From Sulfurimonas sp. (GTDB lineage: Bacteria > Campylobacterota > Campylobacteria > Campylobacterales > Sulfurimonadaceae), in NCBI RefSeq assembly GCF_026196735.1, contig NZ_JAPHUF010000010.1:1-64000 (forward strand): a stretch of 64,000 bases of DNA, read 5' to 3'. Below are positions 42,602 to 51,755 of the stretch, piece after piece (position 1 is the first letter of the stretch; each line of letters begins with the position of its first letter). The position numbers and the translations under genes are program-made. The notes under the pieces are model-generated. The model searched no databases, was not told the DNA's origin, and saw nothing but the letters and a program-made list of their open reading frames with translations.

Positions 42602-44497
42602 TTATTCTTTTAACATCTTATCTAGTAAATCAAATATTTCAGTAGATTGTTTTTCCATCTCATCAAAATTTTTGATAATTTTGTCTGAATGTTTTAGTAT
42701 CTCTTTTTCTGCATTTTCATTATTGAGATACGCAAGATTTGCATAAACATCGTTGTTAAGTGTTTTACGAGGAGTGTCCAATTTAGAAAAAGACAATGTT
42801 TTAGAAAATCTTCTCTCTCCTTCAGCAGAACACCACTCTCCTAAACGACATTTGTCTGTCTCTTTTTTTGGTATAACATTTTTAAGAGAAATAATAGAGT
42901 TATATGCACGAGATTTAAATAATATTTGGTCTAGTTTTGCAAGTACAACAAATACGCTGTTTTCCATTTTAAAAGAGTAGTCAACAATTTTTGAAGAGTT
43001 ATCACTTAAATCAGTGAGGGTCTCTTCAAAGCCATTTATCTTTTGTGTTGATCCATCGACAGTTGTTTTCATATTTTCTGCACTTGTTTGAATCTCACTC
43101 ATATCTTGCTGTAAAGATTTGATAGATACTGAAATCTCCCCAGTTGCCTTATGCGTTCTTTCTGCAAGTTTTCTAACTTCATCTGCTACAACAGCAAAAC
43201 CTCGTCCATGTTCTCCGGCTCTTGCAGCCTCGATAGCTGCATTTAGAGCTAGCAGGTTGGTTTGGTCAGCTATATCGGTAATGAGTTCAATTACAGAAGT
43301 AATATCATTAGCTTGGGTTGTAATATCATTAATACTGTTGTTATTAATTGTCACCTGCTCACTCAATGCATTTAATTCACTAGTGATATCTGAAATATCG
43401 TTACGAGAGTTATTGGCTAAATCAGCAGCATTTTTTGTAGCAGAAGTAATTGTTTTTAAGTCATTAATATTGTCATCTAAGTCAGAAATAATCAACGAAA
43501 GAGATTCAGACACATTTACACTTTTGACACTTATTTTAGAATTAAAAATATCTCTTTGCGCTTTATTGTGCTGAGTTTTCATAAAGTCAATGCTTGTGCG
43601 AACACTCTCAATAGCATCTACGAATTCTCCACTCATGCCTTTTGATGAAATTTGATGCGTAAACACGCCTTTTGAGGCATCTGTTATAGTTGAGTTTATT
43701 TCATGTATAAGATTTTGCGTATGAGTGATAAGTTCAGAGAGTCTATCGCCCATGACTCCTAACTCGGTATCAGTATCTGTGTTGGTCGCTTTATGAGAAA
43801 AATCACCTTTTGCAAGATAGCTTATAAGATCAGTAAACTCGTTTATACCGCTAGTAATGGATTTTCTGATTATATTTGCTAGGATTAATACAACAAGACC
43901 AACAACAATTCCAGCAATAAGAGTGAAGTATTTAAAAAATTCTATTTGTGAGCCGAGATTGCTTGAGTCCTCTTTTAATTCTTTAGATTTTAAATCAACA
44001 AGTTTTTTAAATGAATCTCTAGAAGCATTTGCAAAAGGGGTTAAATCATCTTTATAACTCTGGTAAATGCTATCTTTATTATTTTTGATATCTTCAGGAT
44101 TTAGAGATTTCATCATCTTTAAAGTATTTTCCAAAAAGAGCATTGTTGAGCTTTTGGCTTCTTGAACTAAACTCAATGAGCTATCATCAGCCATTAAGTT
44201 TTCTAATTCAGTAAAATGTTCTCTTATTTTTTTAACTCTATCATCAAGTTTGGCGATATTTTTATCATAATCACCACCGAGTATAATATCTCTGGATGTT
44301 CTGCTTATATAGTTTAGTTTTTTTTCTATCGTCAATGTTGTAAGACTGGCTTGCATGGAGTTATGATGTAAATGATTATAATTATTGCCGATTAGACCCA
44401 TGGCAAGAAATACAGATATAGCAGCTGAAAAAACAGAGATGGTAACCATTGCAATAAAATAGTTCATCTTTTTTTGAATACTCAAGTTTTGAAACAT
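42602..44497 (-). CDS. Methyl-accepting chemotaxis protein with degenerate CZB domain
   Basis: A 631-residue chemoreceptor: TM1 (about 14-34), a periplasmic four-helix ligand domain, TM2 (about 188-208), HAMP, and a cytoplasmic signalling domain with the conserved hairpin tip '[20 protein letters not shown]'. The C terminus ends in a chemoreceptor zinc-binding (CZB) domain ('[18 protein letters not shown]', '[15 protein letters not shown]', '[16 protein letters not shown]'). The Cys is kept, but the three His ligands of the family are replaced (normally DH..., PHxxVH). It should feed the CheV/CheA/CheW system; the stimulus is unknown. Confidence 0.92.
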   Translation of the reverse strand: MFQNLSIQKKMNYFIAMVTISVFSAAISVFLAMGLIGNNYNHLHHNSMQASLTTLTIEKKLNYISRTSRDIILGGDYDKNIAKLDDRVKKIREHFTELENLMADDSSLSLVQEAKSSTMLFLENTLKMMKSLNPEDIKNNKDSIYQSYKDDLTPFANASRDSFKKLVDLKSKELKEDSSNLGSQIEFFKYFTLIAGIVVGLVVLILANIIRKSITSGINEFTDLISYLAKGDFSHKATNTDTDTELGVMGDRLSELITHTQNLIHEINSTITDASKGVFTHQISSKGMSGEFVDAIESVRTSIDFMKTQHNKAQRDIFNSKISVKSVNVSESLSLIISDLDDNINDLKTITSATKNAADLANNSRNDISDITSELNALSEQVTINNNSINDITTQANDITSVIELITDIADQTNLLALNAAIEAARAGEHGRGFAVVADEVRKLAERTHKATGEISVSIKSLQQDMSEIQTSAENMKTTVDGSTQKINGFEETLTDLSDNSSKIVDYSFKMENSVFVVLAKLDQILFKSRAYNSIISLKNVIPKKETDKCRLGEWCSAEGERRFSKTLSFSKLDTPRKTLNNDVYANLAYLNNENAEKEILKHSDKIIKNFDEMEKQSTEIFDLLDKMLKE

Positions 44498-44600
44498 ACT
44501 TAAAATCCTTCCAGCTCATTCTGTGTGATAAAATTGTAACAGAATGATAGCATAACTATTTTGCTAAATGTATTTAAATTGTGAATACCTAATGTTGATA

Positions 44601-45023
44601 TTAAAAATTGATGTACATAAACTGGGATAATAAAATAATGATGACTACAAAGCTAAAAGGAAAAAGGTGGCTTTTAAAGACCCATGGGTCTATTTTGAAC
44701 AGCTTTTGATTTATTCCTCTTAGTCCAAGCCATGATGCCAAGAAAGCTTTTATACTAAGTAAAATTTGAAAAGAACTCATGCCGTCTTCTTCAATTTTTC
44801 CAAAAATTTGTGTTATTAGGTACAGGCCGCTAGCCACTGCAACCATCAGCGCATAGGGAACAACTTTTCGTACATGCATCATTATGGCTTCTCTTGCTTT
44901 TTTATGCTCTTGGCTATCAAGTGTTTGATTCATTTTAGACAAAAACAGTATGTCTACAAATAAAAATCCACCGTAAATAAAAACAGAAAATATATGAATA
45001 GTATGTATAAGTGTGTAAGTGAT
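44601..45023 (-). CDS. CopD-like membrane protein, apparently starting at AUC
   Basis: A 140-residue membrane protein with four hydrophobic segments: 'IHTIHIFSVFIYGGFLFVDI', 'VPYALMVAVASGLYLI', 'FQILLSIKAFLASWLGL' and 'PFSFVVIIILLSQFMYI'. The pattern and the N-terminal His residues resemble CopD-family or related membrane proteins. The first ATG or TTG codons (44935, 44942) would cut off the first membrane segment and have no SD. The frame continues upstream to a stop at 45036-45038, and an AAAAAGGA site sits six bases before an ATC codon at 45023-45021. That ATC is taken as the start; a mutated ATG or sequencing error is the alternative. Confidence 0.6.
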   Translation of the reverse strand: MTYTLIHTIHIFSVFIYGGFLFVDILFLSKMNQTLDSQEHKKAREAIMMHVRKVVPYALMVAVASGLYLITQIFGKIEEDGMSSFQILLSIKAFLASWLGLRGINQKLFKIDPWVFKSHLFPFSFVVIIILLSQFMYINF

Positions 45024-45137
45024 GACTTGTCCTTTTTAGAGGAATTTTAACATAACTTACAGCAAAAGGTATTTGTTTTAAATCAATTATAGTAGAATTA
45101 CAAAATATAAACATACTTATTATTTTTAAGGAAAAAA

Positions 45138-46493
45138 ATGACAATAGCTCAAAAAGAGATTGAAAAATTTGAAACATCAGATTGTAATCAAGATAAAGTA
45201 TTTTACCAAGCTTTAGAGGAGGCTATATACTCTATCGCACCGCTGTTAGAATCAGATGAAAGATATACAAGATATGCAATTTTAGAAAGACTTGTTGTTC
45301 CGGATAGAATTATTAAATTTAAAGTTGTCTGGCTTGATGATAATCAAAATATTATGGTAAATACTGGATATAGAGTTCAATTTAATAATGCATTAGGACC
45401 ATATAAAGGCGGTCTTCGTTTTCATCCTAGTGTAAATGAAGGTATATTGAAATTTTTAGGTTTTGAGCAGATTCTTAAAAATTCACTAACAGGTTTGCCT
45501 ATTGGCGGAGGTAAAGGTGGAAGTGATTTTGATCCAAAAGGTAAAAGTGACTTTGAGATAATGAAATTTTGTTCTGCTTTTATGACAGAGTTGCACAAAT
45601 ATATAGGACCTCGTATGGATGTTCCTGCCGGAGATATCGGCGTTGGAGCAAGAGAGATAGGATATCTTTTTGGAGAGTATAAGAAAATTACTTCATCTTA
45701 TGAGGGTGTTTTAACAGGTAAACCATACATGTTCGGCGGTTCTTTTATGAGACCCGAAGCAACAGGCTATGGACTTATATATTTTACACAGACAATGCTT
45801 GAGATGGAAAACCAAGAGAGTTTAGAAGGGAAAATATGTATTGTCAGCGGAGCTGGAAATGTTGCTTTGCATGCTATAGAAAAACTTCTGCAAATTGGTG
45901 CGATTCCTGTTTCTTGTTCAGACTCAAAAGGGACAATTCATGATCCTAGAGGAGTTAATTTAGAGTTGTTAAAAGAGTTAAAAGAAGAAAAAAGAGTATC
46001 ACTTGAGGAGTATATAAATACGCATAAAGAAGCTAAATATATTCCAGTATCAGAGTACCCAGAGGGAGGACATGCAGTTTGGGATATCCCATGTTATGCA
46101 GCATTTCCGTGTGCAACTCAAAATGAGCTAACTGAGATAGATGCACAAAACCTGATTTCTAACGGTTGTGTGAGTGTAAGCGAAGGGGCAAATATGCCAT
46201 CAACTCCAGAGGCAATAGAAGCATTTTTATCTCATAAAATATGTTTTGCTCCGGCAAAAGCTGCAAATGCCGGTGGTGTTGCTGTTAGTGAGTTTGAGAT
46301 GAGTCAAAATGCGGGAATGACCAAATGGAGTTTTGAAAAAGTTGATGAAAAACTCAAAGATGTAATGCAGCAAATATGTAAAAGAGTTTCACTTACGGCT
46401 AAAGATTATGGCGTTGAAGGAAACTATGTAGATGGTGCAAATATTGCAGGCTTTAAAAGAGTTGCTGATGCTATGATAGCAGAGGGAGTTTAG
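45138..46493 (+). CDS. gdhA: NADP-type glutamate dehydrogenase
   Basis: Makes glutamate from 2-oxoglutarate and ammonium. The 451-residue protein matches the hexameric bacterial GdhA: 'YRVQFNNALGPYKGGLRFHP', the substrate loop with catalytic Lys in 'GLPIGGGKGGSDFDPKG', 'PAGDIGVGAREIGYLFG', and the nucleotide-binding motif 'CIVSGAGNVALHAIEKL'. The length is typical. AAGGAA precedes the ATG at 45138. With glnD and glmS elsewhere in the window it is part of core nitrogen metabolism. It stands alone on the plus strand, diverging from the CopD-like gene. Confidence 0.96.
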   Translation: MTIAQKEIEKFETSDCNQDKVFYQALEEAIYSIAPLLESDERYTRYAILERLVVPDRIIKFKVVWLDDNQNIMVNTGYRVQFNNALGPYKGGLRFHPSVNEGILKFLGFEQILKNSLTGLPIGGGKGGSDFDPKGKSDFEIMKFCSAFMTELHKYIGPRMDVPAGDIGVGAREIGYLFGEYKKITSSYEGVLTGKPYMFGGSFMRPEATGYGLIYFTQTMLEMENQESLEGKICIVSGAGNVALHAIEKLLQIGAIPVSCSDSKGTIHDPRGVNLELLKELKEEKRVSLEEYINTHKEAKYIPVSEYPEGGHAVWDIPCYAAFPCATQNELTEIDAQNLISNGCVSVSEGANMPSTPEAIEAFLSHKICFAPAKAANAGGVAVSEFEMSQNAGMTKWSFEKVDEKLKDVMQQICKRVSLTAKDYGVEGNYVDGANIAGFKRVADAMIAEGV

Positions 46494-46533
46494 AGTTTAG
46501 CTATAATTTTAAGATGAATAAAAAGGAATAATT

Positions 46534-47802
46534 ATAAAAAAGTTTTATTTATTACTACTAATGTTTTTAGGGTTCACTTTAGAGGCCAAAGATGAAAGTA
46601 TGCCTTTAGAGAAGATATCATTTATTGATAGCTTGGAGAGTTTAAAAATAGTTAACGAATTTTTAGCACCATATGGATTGAGCGTTTTTAAAATAGTAAT
46701 AATCCTTGCCCTGTATTTATTTATATATTTTATTCGTAAGGTTTTATTTGATGTAATTGAGAGTTATATATCCAAAATAAAATCACTTAATAAATATGCA
46801 AAAGATATTTTGAGAAGTATCAGAAAACTCTTAGAAGTAATGTTTATTGTAATAAATATAGAATTAACACTTTATGTTTACAATGACTTTTCAACTCTAA
46901 ACAATTACGGTATATATTTTAATATGCTTTATGCTTTTTTAATTACTTTCATAGTTTACACAACAGTCAACACAATAGCAAATATCAAACTAAAAGAGAT
47001 TAGTGTTGATGATAAAAAAATTAAAAATGAAGTTATTAATGTCTCTATAAAACTTATAAATGTCCTTATCTGGATTATTGGTGCTTTGGTTGTATTACAC
47101 CTCGCGGGAGTAAAATTGACAGCAGTTGTGTCAGGACTTGGAATCGGTGCTTTAGCAGTAGCACTTGCTTCAAAAGACTCTTTGGCAAACTTTTTTGGAA
47201 CTCTTTCGATTCTGTTTACCGATGTGTTTTCTCAAGGTGACTGGATAGAAGTTGACGGTAATCAAGGTACGGTCGTAGAGATAGGACTCAGGGTTACAAA
47301 ACTTAGAACTTTCGATAATGCCCTTATAGCAATACCTAATGCAGTATTGGCAAATAAAGATGTTAAAAACTGGAACAAGCGTTCACTTGGAAGACGCATA
47401 AAAATGCATGTTGGAGTTAAGTATGACTCAAAGCGTGAAGATTTACAAAAAGCCATTTCAGAGATTTACAATATGTTAGATAAGCATCCGGGAATTGCAA
47501 CAGTAAATACAAAATACTCTTATGAGCAAAGCAATAGAAAAACCAGAGCCATTGTCTCTATAGACGATGAAGAGGGGATTAAAAAAACTCTGCTTGTTTA
47601 CCTTGATGAGTTTGGAAGTTCTAGTATAAATATTTTGATTTACTGTTTTTCTAAGTCAGTTAAGTGGCAAGAGTGGCTAGAAGTTAAACAGGATGTAATG
47701 TTTAAAATTATGGAGATTTTAGAAAAAAATTCTTTGGAATTTGCTTTTCCTTCACTTTCTGTTTATCACGAAAATGGGTTAGACTTACCTAGTACTAAAT
47801 AA
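46534..47802 (+). CDS. MscS-family mechanosensitive channel, apparently starting at AUA
   Basis: A 422-residue membrane protein: signal-like N terminus ('KKFYLLLLMFLGFTLEA'), several membrane helices, then the pore helix 'GLGIGALAVALASKDSLANF', the beta domain 'DVFSQGDWIEVDGNQGTVVE' and 'TFDNALIAIPNAVLANKDV', all standard MscS features; the C-terminal cage domain follows. The first ATG, at 46561, lies inside the signal peptide and has no SD. AAAAGGA is six bases before an in-frame ATA at 46534, which would start a perfect signal peptide, so ATA is taken as the start. The family opens under hypo-osmotic stress. Confidence 0.85.
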   Translation: MKKFYLLLLMFLGFTLEAKDESMPLEKISFIDSLESLKIVNEFLAPYGLSVFKIVIILALYLFIYFIRKVLFDVIESYISKIKSLNKYAKDILRSIRKLLEVMFIVINIELTLYVYNDFSTLNNYGIYFNMLYAFLITFIVYTTVNTIANIKLKEISVDDKKIKNEVINVSIKLINVLIWIIGALVVLHLAGVKLTAVVSGLGIGALAVALASKDSLANFFGTLSILFTDVFSQGDWIEVDGNQGTVVEIGLRVTKLRTFDNALIAIPNAVLANKDVKNWNKRSLGRRIKMHVGVKYDSKREDLQKAISEIYNMLDKHPGIATVNTKYSYEQSNRKTRAIVSIDDEEGIKKTLLVYLDEFGSSSINILIYCFSKSVKWQEWLEVKQDVMFKIMEILEKNSLEFAFPSLSVYHENGLDLPSTK

Positions 47803-47872
47803 GTCTAACCATATATTCAGACTTTTTAGATAAAATCACAAAATTAAAAAATTAATATAAAGAATTTATATC

Positions 47873-48487
47873 ATGCAAAATACAAAAGCAAGAGCAAATA
47901 TTTATGCATTACTATCTCGTGTTTTACTACAGGAACTAGATGCAGGTATGCTAAAAACTATAAAAAATGATGAGAATATTTTAGATTTTTTCCCAACATT
48001 TAAAGAGTGGGAACCACTTAAAGAAGTTGATGAAACAAAACTTTTACAAGAGTACTTAAACCCTGATTTTGTTAATTTATCTATTTTACATCTTATTCCG
48101 TATGAGACATTTTATACAAGAGAAGACCAGAAAATAGAAACAGGCGGTGCAAACCCTGTAACTGACATGTATAGTGCTTATGATTTTATGGTTGATTATG
48201 AAATCTCTCGTACCATAGCAGCTGACCATATCGGGATAGAGTTAGAATTTATGCATCATCTTACTGAAGCTGAACAAAAAGCTCTGTCTCAAAATGATAC
48301 AGATGCAGTTTTAGAACTTAGAGGTATTCAAAAAGAGTTTTTAAATAAACACCTTTTACAATGGGCGCCGATGTATTTGATAAATATGAAGTTTGAAGCT
48401 AGAACACCACTGTATTATGATGCGGCTGAAATGGCTTTAGAGTTTATTTTGAGTGACAATGAATACTTAAGCAAAGAGTTGTCTTAG
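47873..48487 (+). CDS. TorD/NarJ-like chaperone
   Basis: A 204-residue, all-helical cytoplasmic protein of the TorD/DmsD/NarJ type, which binds twin-arginine signal peptides and guides molybdoenzyme maturation. Family features are 'KARANIYALLSRVLLQE' at the start, 'IPYETFYTREDQ' and 'DHIGIELEFMHHLTEAE' in the middle and the acidic C terminus. It is the first gene of a four-gene plus-strand set with a polyferredoxin and two unusual proteins. No molybdoenzyme is next to it, so its client is unknown. Confidence 0.85.
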   Translation: MQNTKARANIYALLSRVLLQELDAGMLKTIKNDENILDFFPTFKEWEPLKEVDETKLLQEYLNPDFVNLSILHLIPYETFYTREDQKIETGGANPVTDMYSAYDFMVDYEISRTIAADHIGIELEFMHHLTEAEQKALSQNDTDAVLELRGIQKEFLNKHLLQWAPMYLINMKFEARTPLYYDAAEMALEFILSDNEYLSKELS

Positions 48488-48490
48488 TAG

Positions 48491-49594
48491 ATGATACAAC
48501 TTAGTGCTAGTCGATGCGTTCGTTCTCTCTCAGTTGAGAGTGAATGTAATAAATGTGAAGTTATCTGTCCAACTAATGCAATAGTTGTAGGAGATAACCC
48601 TTTACCGGCAATAAACTTCTCTGCTTGTGTGGGATGTGGAGCCTGTGACGCAGTCTGCCCAAATGAAGCGCTTTTGCTAGATAATTTTTCTCCAACAGAA
48701 TTCTTTTTTTCTTATATTGAAGATAGCGATAACTTGATATCGTGCAGAAAAAATGTTCCTTGTATTGCAGCGTTGAATATTGAAAATATTATCTCAATGG
48801 CAGTTCTTAAAAAAGAGATGGTCTTTGATATGGGGCACTGTGATGGCTGTGAGATTGCACACAAATGCAGACCTCAGATAGAGAAAAACTATGAAGAAGC
48901 TATTTACATGTTAGAAGCTATGGAGAGTGACGCTGTTATCAGACTTGAGGATATTAAGTATGAAGCTCCAGCATCTCAGGAGCTTACAAACAATAGAAGA
49001 GAATTTTTAAGTAACATAAATCTAAAAACTGTTGCAAAAACGAAACATGAGTTTGAAAAAGAGATACAAAAAGCTACTGATGAGTTAGTCGAGCATACTC
49101 TGCAAAAGAGTGATATAGCACTTTTAAAGCAAAAACGAATAACAGACAGAAGAAAGCTATTCTTTACAGCAATAAAACGAGTTGAAAAACCATCGCAGTA
49201 TCATATAGTTGAAGCCGATGAGATTACATTTACATCAGCAAAGCTTCTTGATAGTGAAACATGTACTGCCTGTCAGATGTGCTATAGAGTCTGCCCAAGC
49301 GGTGCACTTACATCTGATATAAAAAATTCTAAGATAGATTTTGACCCATTTCTTTGTATAAAGTGTCACATTTGTCATGATGTATGTGAACCGAATGCAA
49401 TTACGCTCTCACCTACATATGCGGTTAAAGAGTTTTTTGAGCCATCGGTTGAAAACTTGATTAGTTTTAATGTAAAAAGATGTAACGAGTGTAATGTTAT
49501 TTTCAGCACAAACACTACCGATACACTCTGCTATAGATGCAAAGCAGAAGATGAAGAAGCAAGAGAATTATGGGGGATAACCAATGACATGTAA
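48491..49594 (+). CDS. Polyferredoxin with multiple 4Fe-4S sites
   Basis: A 367-residue cytoplasmic iron-sulfur protein. Cysteine groups in order: 'CVRSLSVESECNKCEVIC', 'CVGCGACDAVC', the pair in 'CRKNVPC', 'CDGCEIAHKC', a long helical stretch (about 150-255), 'CTACQMCYRVC', 'CIKCHICHDVC', and a final 'CNECNVIF' ... 'CYRC' that looks like a zinc ribbon. At least four [4Fe-4S] clusters are likely. It lies three bases after the TorD-like gene and 12 before the AroE-like gene. Inference: electron transfer or cofactor insertion for a molybdoenzyme handled by the chaperone. Confidence 0.88.
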   Translation: MIQLSASRCVRSLSVESECNKCEVICPTNAIVVGDNPLPAINFSACVGCGACDAVCPNEALLLDNFSPTEFFFSYIEDSDNLISCRKNVPCIAALNIENIISMAVLKKEMVFDMGHCDGCEIAHKCRPQIEKNYEEAIYMLEAMESDAVIRLEDIKYEAPASQELTNNRREFLSNINLKTVAKTKHEFEKEIQKATDELVEHTLQKSDIALLKQKRITDRRKLFFTAIKRVEKPSQYHIVEADEITFTSAKLLDSETCTACQMCYRVCPSGALTSDIKNSKIDFDPFLCIKCHICHDVCEPNAITLSPTYAVKEFFEPSVENLISFNVKRCNECNVIFSTNTTDTLCYRCKAEDEEARELWGITNDM

Positions 49595-49606
49595 AGGCAT
49601 ACAGAT

Positions 49607-50407
49607 ATGATGAATAATGGTAATGAGATATCTCACCAAACGAAACTTTATGGTTTTATCGGAGAATTTGCAGGGCAGAGCAGTTTGTCTGCAACACTAA
49701 ACAAAATGTTTAAAGCTAATAATAAAGATGCGATGATGATTCCGATGAATATTCGCGAAGATGATTTTTACTTTACAGTAGCGAATATGAAAAAATCACA
49801 TGTCAATGGTGCAGTTATTTCTAGTGAGTATGTTACCAATGTAGTTGAGATACTTGATGAATCTACAGAAGTTGTTAAACGCTCAGGTATGTGTGATATT
49901 TTACTCCGTGATGGCGAAAAACTAATCGGGGATGTTGCATTTACAGATATGTTGATAGATTTTTTAAAAGAGCAAGGTGTTATGAAAATAGCACTTATTG
50001 GGACAAATCACTACGCAAAAGCTTTTGCATTGAAATGCCCTTCATCTTTGCATGTAAGTTATTTTAATGATGATTTAGAAGCTCTTATGAACTTCACTAG
50101 TGAGATGCATATAGATGATGCAGATATAAACAGAATAGCGGATAATATGGATGTAGATTTTTCTTCTTTTGATGCAGTGATAGATTTTTCTGAGCTAGAA
50201 AGTTTAAGTATGGTAAATAAACTTAGTAAGATAAATTTGGATATGAAACAAAAGAAACAATTTTCAGCACTAAAAGCAAGAACAAACGAACTTGGGGCTA
50301 ATTATATCGGTTTTGATGATATGTTAAATGAGTTAAGTGGTGGTATTTTTGAGTTTTATAAGAGTAAAAATCATTTAGACTATGACAAATCAGATATGAG
50401 ATTTTAG
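49607..50407 (+). CDS. Shikimate dehydrogenase-like protein lacking the catalytic Lys and Asp
   Basis: A 266-residue protein whose N-terminal half follows the AroE substrate-domain pattern: 'YGFIGEFAGQSSLSATLNKM' (normally G-P-hSlSP), 'VNGAVISSEYVTNVVEILDE' (normally G-NVTxPxK), 'RDGEKLIGDVAFTDM' (normally GxNTD) and a nucleotide-type strand-turn 'KIALIGTNHYAKAFAL' (normally GaGGaarA). The catalytic Lys of TxPxK is replaced (ISSEY), and the Asn of the NTD motif and the glycine-rich loop are not conserved. It therefore looks like a pseudoenzyme. Context with the chaperone and polyferredoxin argues against shikimate synthesis. The assignment is by pattern only. Confidence 0.6.
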   Translation: MMNNGNEISHQTKLYGFIGEFAGQSSLSATLNKMFKANNKDAMMIPMNIREDDFYFTVANMKKSHVNGAVISSEYVTNVVEILDESTEVVKRSGMCDILLRDGEKLIGDVAFTDMLIDFLKEQGVMKIALIGTNHYAKAFALKCPSSLHVSYFNDDLEALMNFTSEMHIDDADINRIADNMDVDFSSFDAVIDFSELESLSMVNKLSKINLDMKQKKQFSALKARTNELGANYIGFDDMLNELSGGIFEFYKSKNHLDYDKSDMRF

Positions 50408-50432
50408 AAAAAAATAAAATTAAGGAAAGAGT

Positions 50433-50942
50433 ATGAACCCAAATGATTTAAGTGATTTAAGAGCAGAGTTTGATAAATTTGTAAAAGATAGCTGTGATTC
50501 AGATCCAAAAAAACAACTTGATGAAGATAATAGAGATATTGGAGACAAGGAAGATGAAGAGCCTGTACCACAGTTTGTTGATGCTTTAACTGCTAAACTT
50601 CTTGCACCCCAGCAGAGTGGAGTTTATCTTTCTCGTTTGGATATAAAAAGAGTCGCTGAGGCTATTGATGAGTCTATTCCAATCAAAGAGAGAGTCAAAA
50701 TGGTTAGAGCTCTTTTTAGACATACAACAAAACAGCAGTATCTTAAAGATGCTTTTGCCGAGATAGATAAGCATATAAATGGTCGTATCTTAATATATAC
50801 GGAGTTAGCTGAAGCATTTCCTGCATCAAAATCCATTTTTGATAGTAATATTGAAAAAGCTAAAAAAACTATGAAGATGTTTCAGACAATTATTGATGAT
50901 TTTGAAGAGATAGAGCCTACAGACGACCCAATGTTCGTTTAA
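50433..50942 (+). CDS. Uncharacterised acidic protein of the TorD/polyferredoxin set
   Basis: A 169-residue, acidic, helical cytoplasmic protein I do not recognise. The N terminus is disordered and Asp/Glu-rich ('DSDPKKQLDEDNRDIGDKED'). The rest is amphipathic helices ('VPQFVDALTAKLLAPQQSG', 'RLDIKRVAEAIDESIPIKER', 'QYLKDAFAEIDKHINGRILI'). There are no Cys residues beyond one near the N terminus. AAGGAAAG precedes the ATG, 25 bases after the AroE-like gene, so it closes the four-gene set. A binding or scaffold role is possible. Confidence 0.7.
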   Translation: MNPNDLSDLRAEFDKFVKDSCDSDPKKQLDEDNRDIGDKEDEEPVPQFVDALTAKLLAPQQSGVYLSRLDIKRVAEAIDESIPIKERVKMVRALFRHTTKQQYLKDAFAEIDKHINGRILIYTELAEAFPASKSIFDSNIEKAKKTMKMFQTIIDDFEEIEPTDDPMFV

Positions 50943-51073
50943 CTTTACTGGCTTTTAGCTGGTAAAATTAAAATAGCGATATACTTGCTACATTGCTCTT
51001 TTAATTTTGTTGACGTTCTTTCTTTAAATTTTTAGTTTTTATTTCTAATTTAGAATAAATTTAGCTTTAGTAG

Positions 51074-51126
51074 CCACAGCGGCTCCAGCGAAGATAAAGG
51101 GATTTAATTCCTTTATCGGACTAAAA
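51074..51126. repeat. Dispersed intergenic repeat, copy A
   Basis: Contains CAGCGGCTCCAGCGAAG followed by AAAGGGATTTAATTCCTTT and CGGACTAA; the same blocks in the same order occur at 57964-58036. The second block is a hairpin (AAAGGGA/TCCTTT type). Both copies lie at the 3' end of a minus-strand gene, here pgpA. The open frame through it on the minus strand is not believed to be a gene. The hairpin TTTACTGGC/GCTGGTAAA at 50944-50966 is the only other structure in this gap. Confidence 0.5.
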
Positions 51127-51627
51127 CAAACTTTGAATTTGTAACCACCCCTGCCAGATAGCAGAAGATAAAATACCAGCAACAAAACCGGCAACGATAT
51201 CGTCACCCATAACACCGACTCCACCTTTTGCTTCACGGTCAAGTCTGCCGATGATAGATGGTTTTGTTATGTCAAAATATCTAAATAGGACAAAAGAGAG
51301 CAGACTCTGCACTAAAAAACCGTTTTGCAAATCTGTCACTTCAGTTATACCAACACTTATAGCAGGAGCAACACTAAGCGCAAACCACATACCTGCAAGC
51401 TCATCTATAACAATGCGTTTATCATCATGAATACCGCTTTTTTCTTCGTACTTATTTATCTCTTTAATAGCAATTATGCTTATAAGAACAGTCGCTAAAA
51501 AAAGAGTCTGAGCATCAAAATATATGAGTATTAACATACCAAGCGGCAGAGAAACAAGAGTTCCTACAGTCCCAGGAGCTTTTGGAGCAAGTCCGCTGTA
51601 GCCTAAAGTTATAAAAAACCAATTCAT
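51121..51627 (-). CDS. pgpA: Phosphatidylglycerophosphatase A
   Basis: Dephosphorylates phosphatidylglycerol phosphate to phosphatidylglycerol at the inner membrane. The 168-residue protein shows the PgpA motifs 'GLAPKAPGTVGTLVSLPLG', 'IVIDELAGMWFAL' and 'GGVGVMGDDIVAGFVAGI', with several hydrophobic segments. The length is typical. It follows the Sat-like gene on the minus strand; ispDF / HP1021-type regulator / Sat-like / pgpA is the order known from C. jejuni (Cj1607 to Cj1610). Confidence 0.93.
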   Translation of the reverse strand: MNWFFITLGYSGLAPKAPGTVGTLVSLPLGMLILIYFDAQTLFLATVLISIIAIKEINKYEEKSGIHDDKRIVIDELAGMWFALSVAPAISVGITEVTDLQNGFLVQSLLSFVLFRYFDITKPSIIGRLDREAKGGVGVMGDDIVAGFVAGILSSAIWQGWLQIQSLF

Positions 51628-51684
51628 TTAATTCCTTAATTTTGTTTCATAAAATGAAGGGAACCCTCCATTTTAATTTATTAC

Positions 51685-51708
51685 GCCAAATGAAGTAATT
51701 CCTTTGGC
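51685..51708 (-). terminator. Hairpin downstream of the Sat-like gene
   Basis: GCCAAA and TTTGGC, extended by GAA/TTC past one mismatch, form a stem 48 bases after the Sat-like stop. The minus-strand sequence after it (GTAATAAATTAAAATGG) is A/T-rich but has no clean T-run. Confidence 0.35.
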
Positions 51709-51755
51709 TACGCTAACGCTTAGTTTTCTTCGGCAGGAAGCCCATCACATCAGTA

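Noticed and set aside
50944-50966. Terminator after the four-gene TorD/polyferredoxin set
   Set aside because: The nine-pair stem includes two G-T pairs and is not followed by a T-run, so it is only mentioned with the nearby repeat.
51045-51242. 65-residue open frame over the end of pgpA on the minus strand
   Set aside because: It overlaps pgpA in another frame and runs through the dispersed repeat; no SD or family match.
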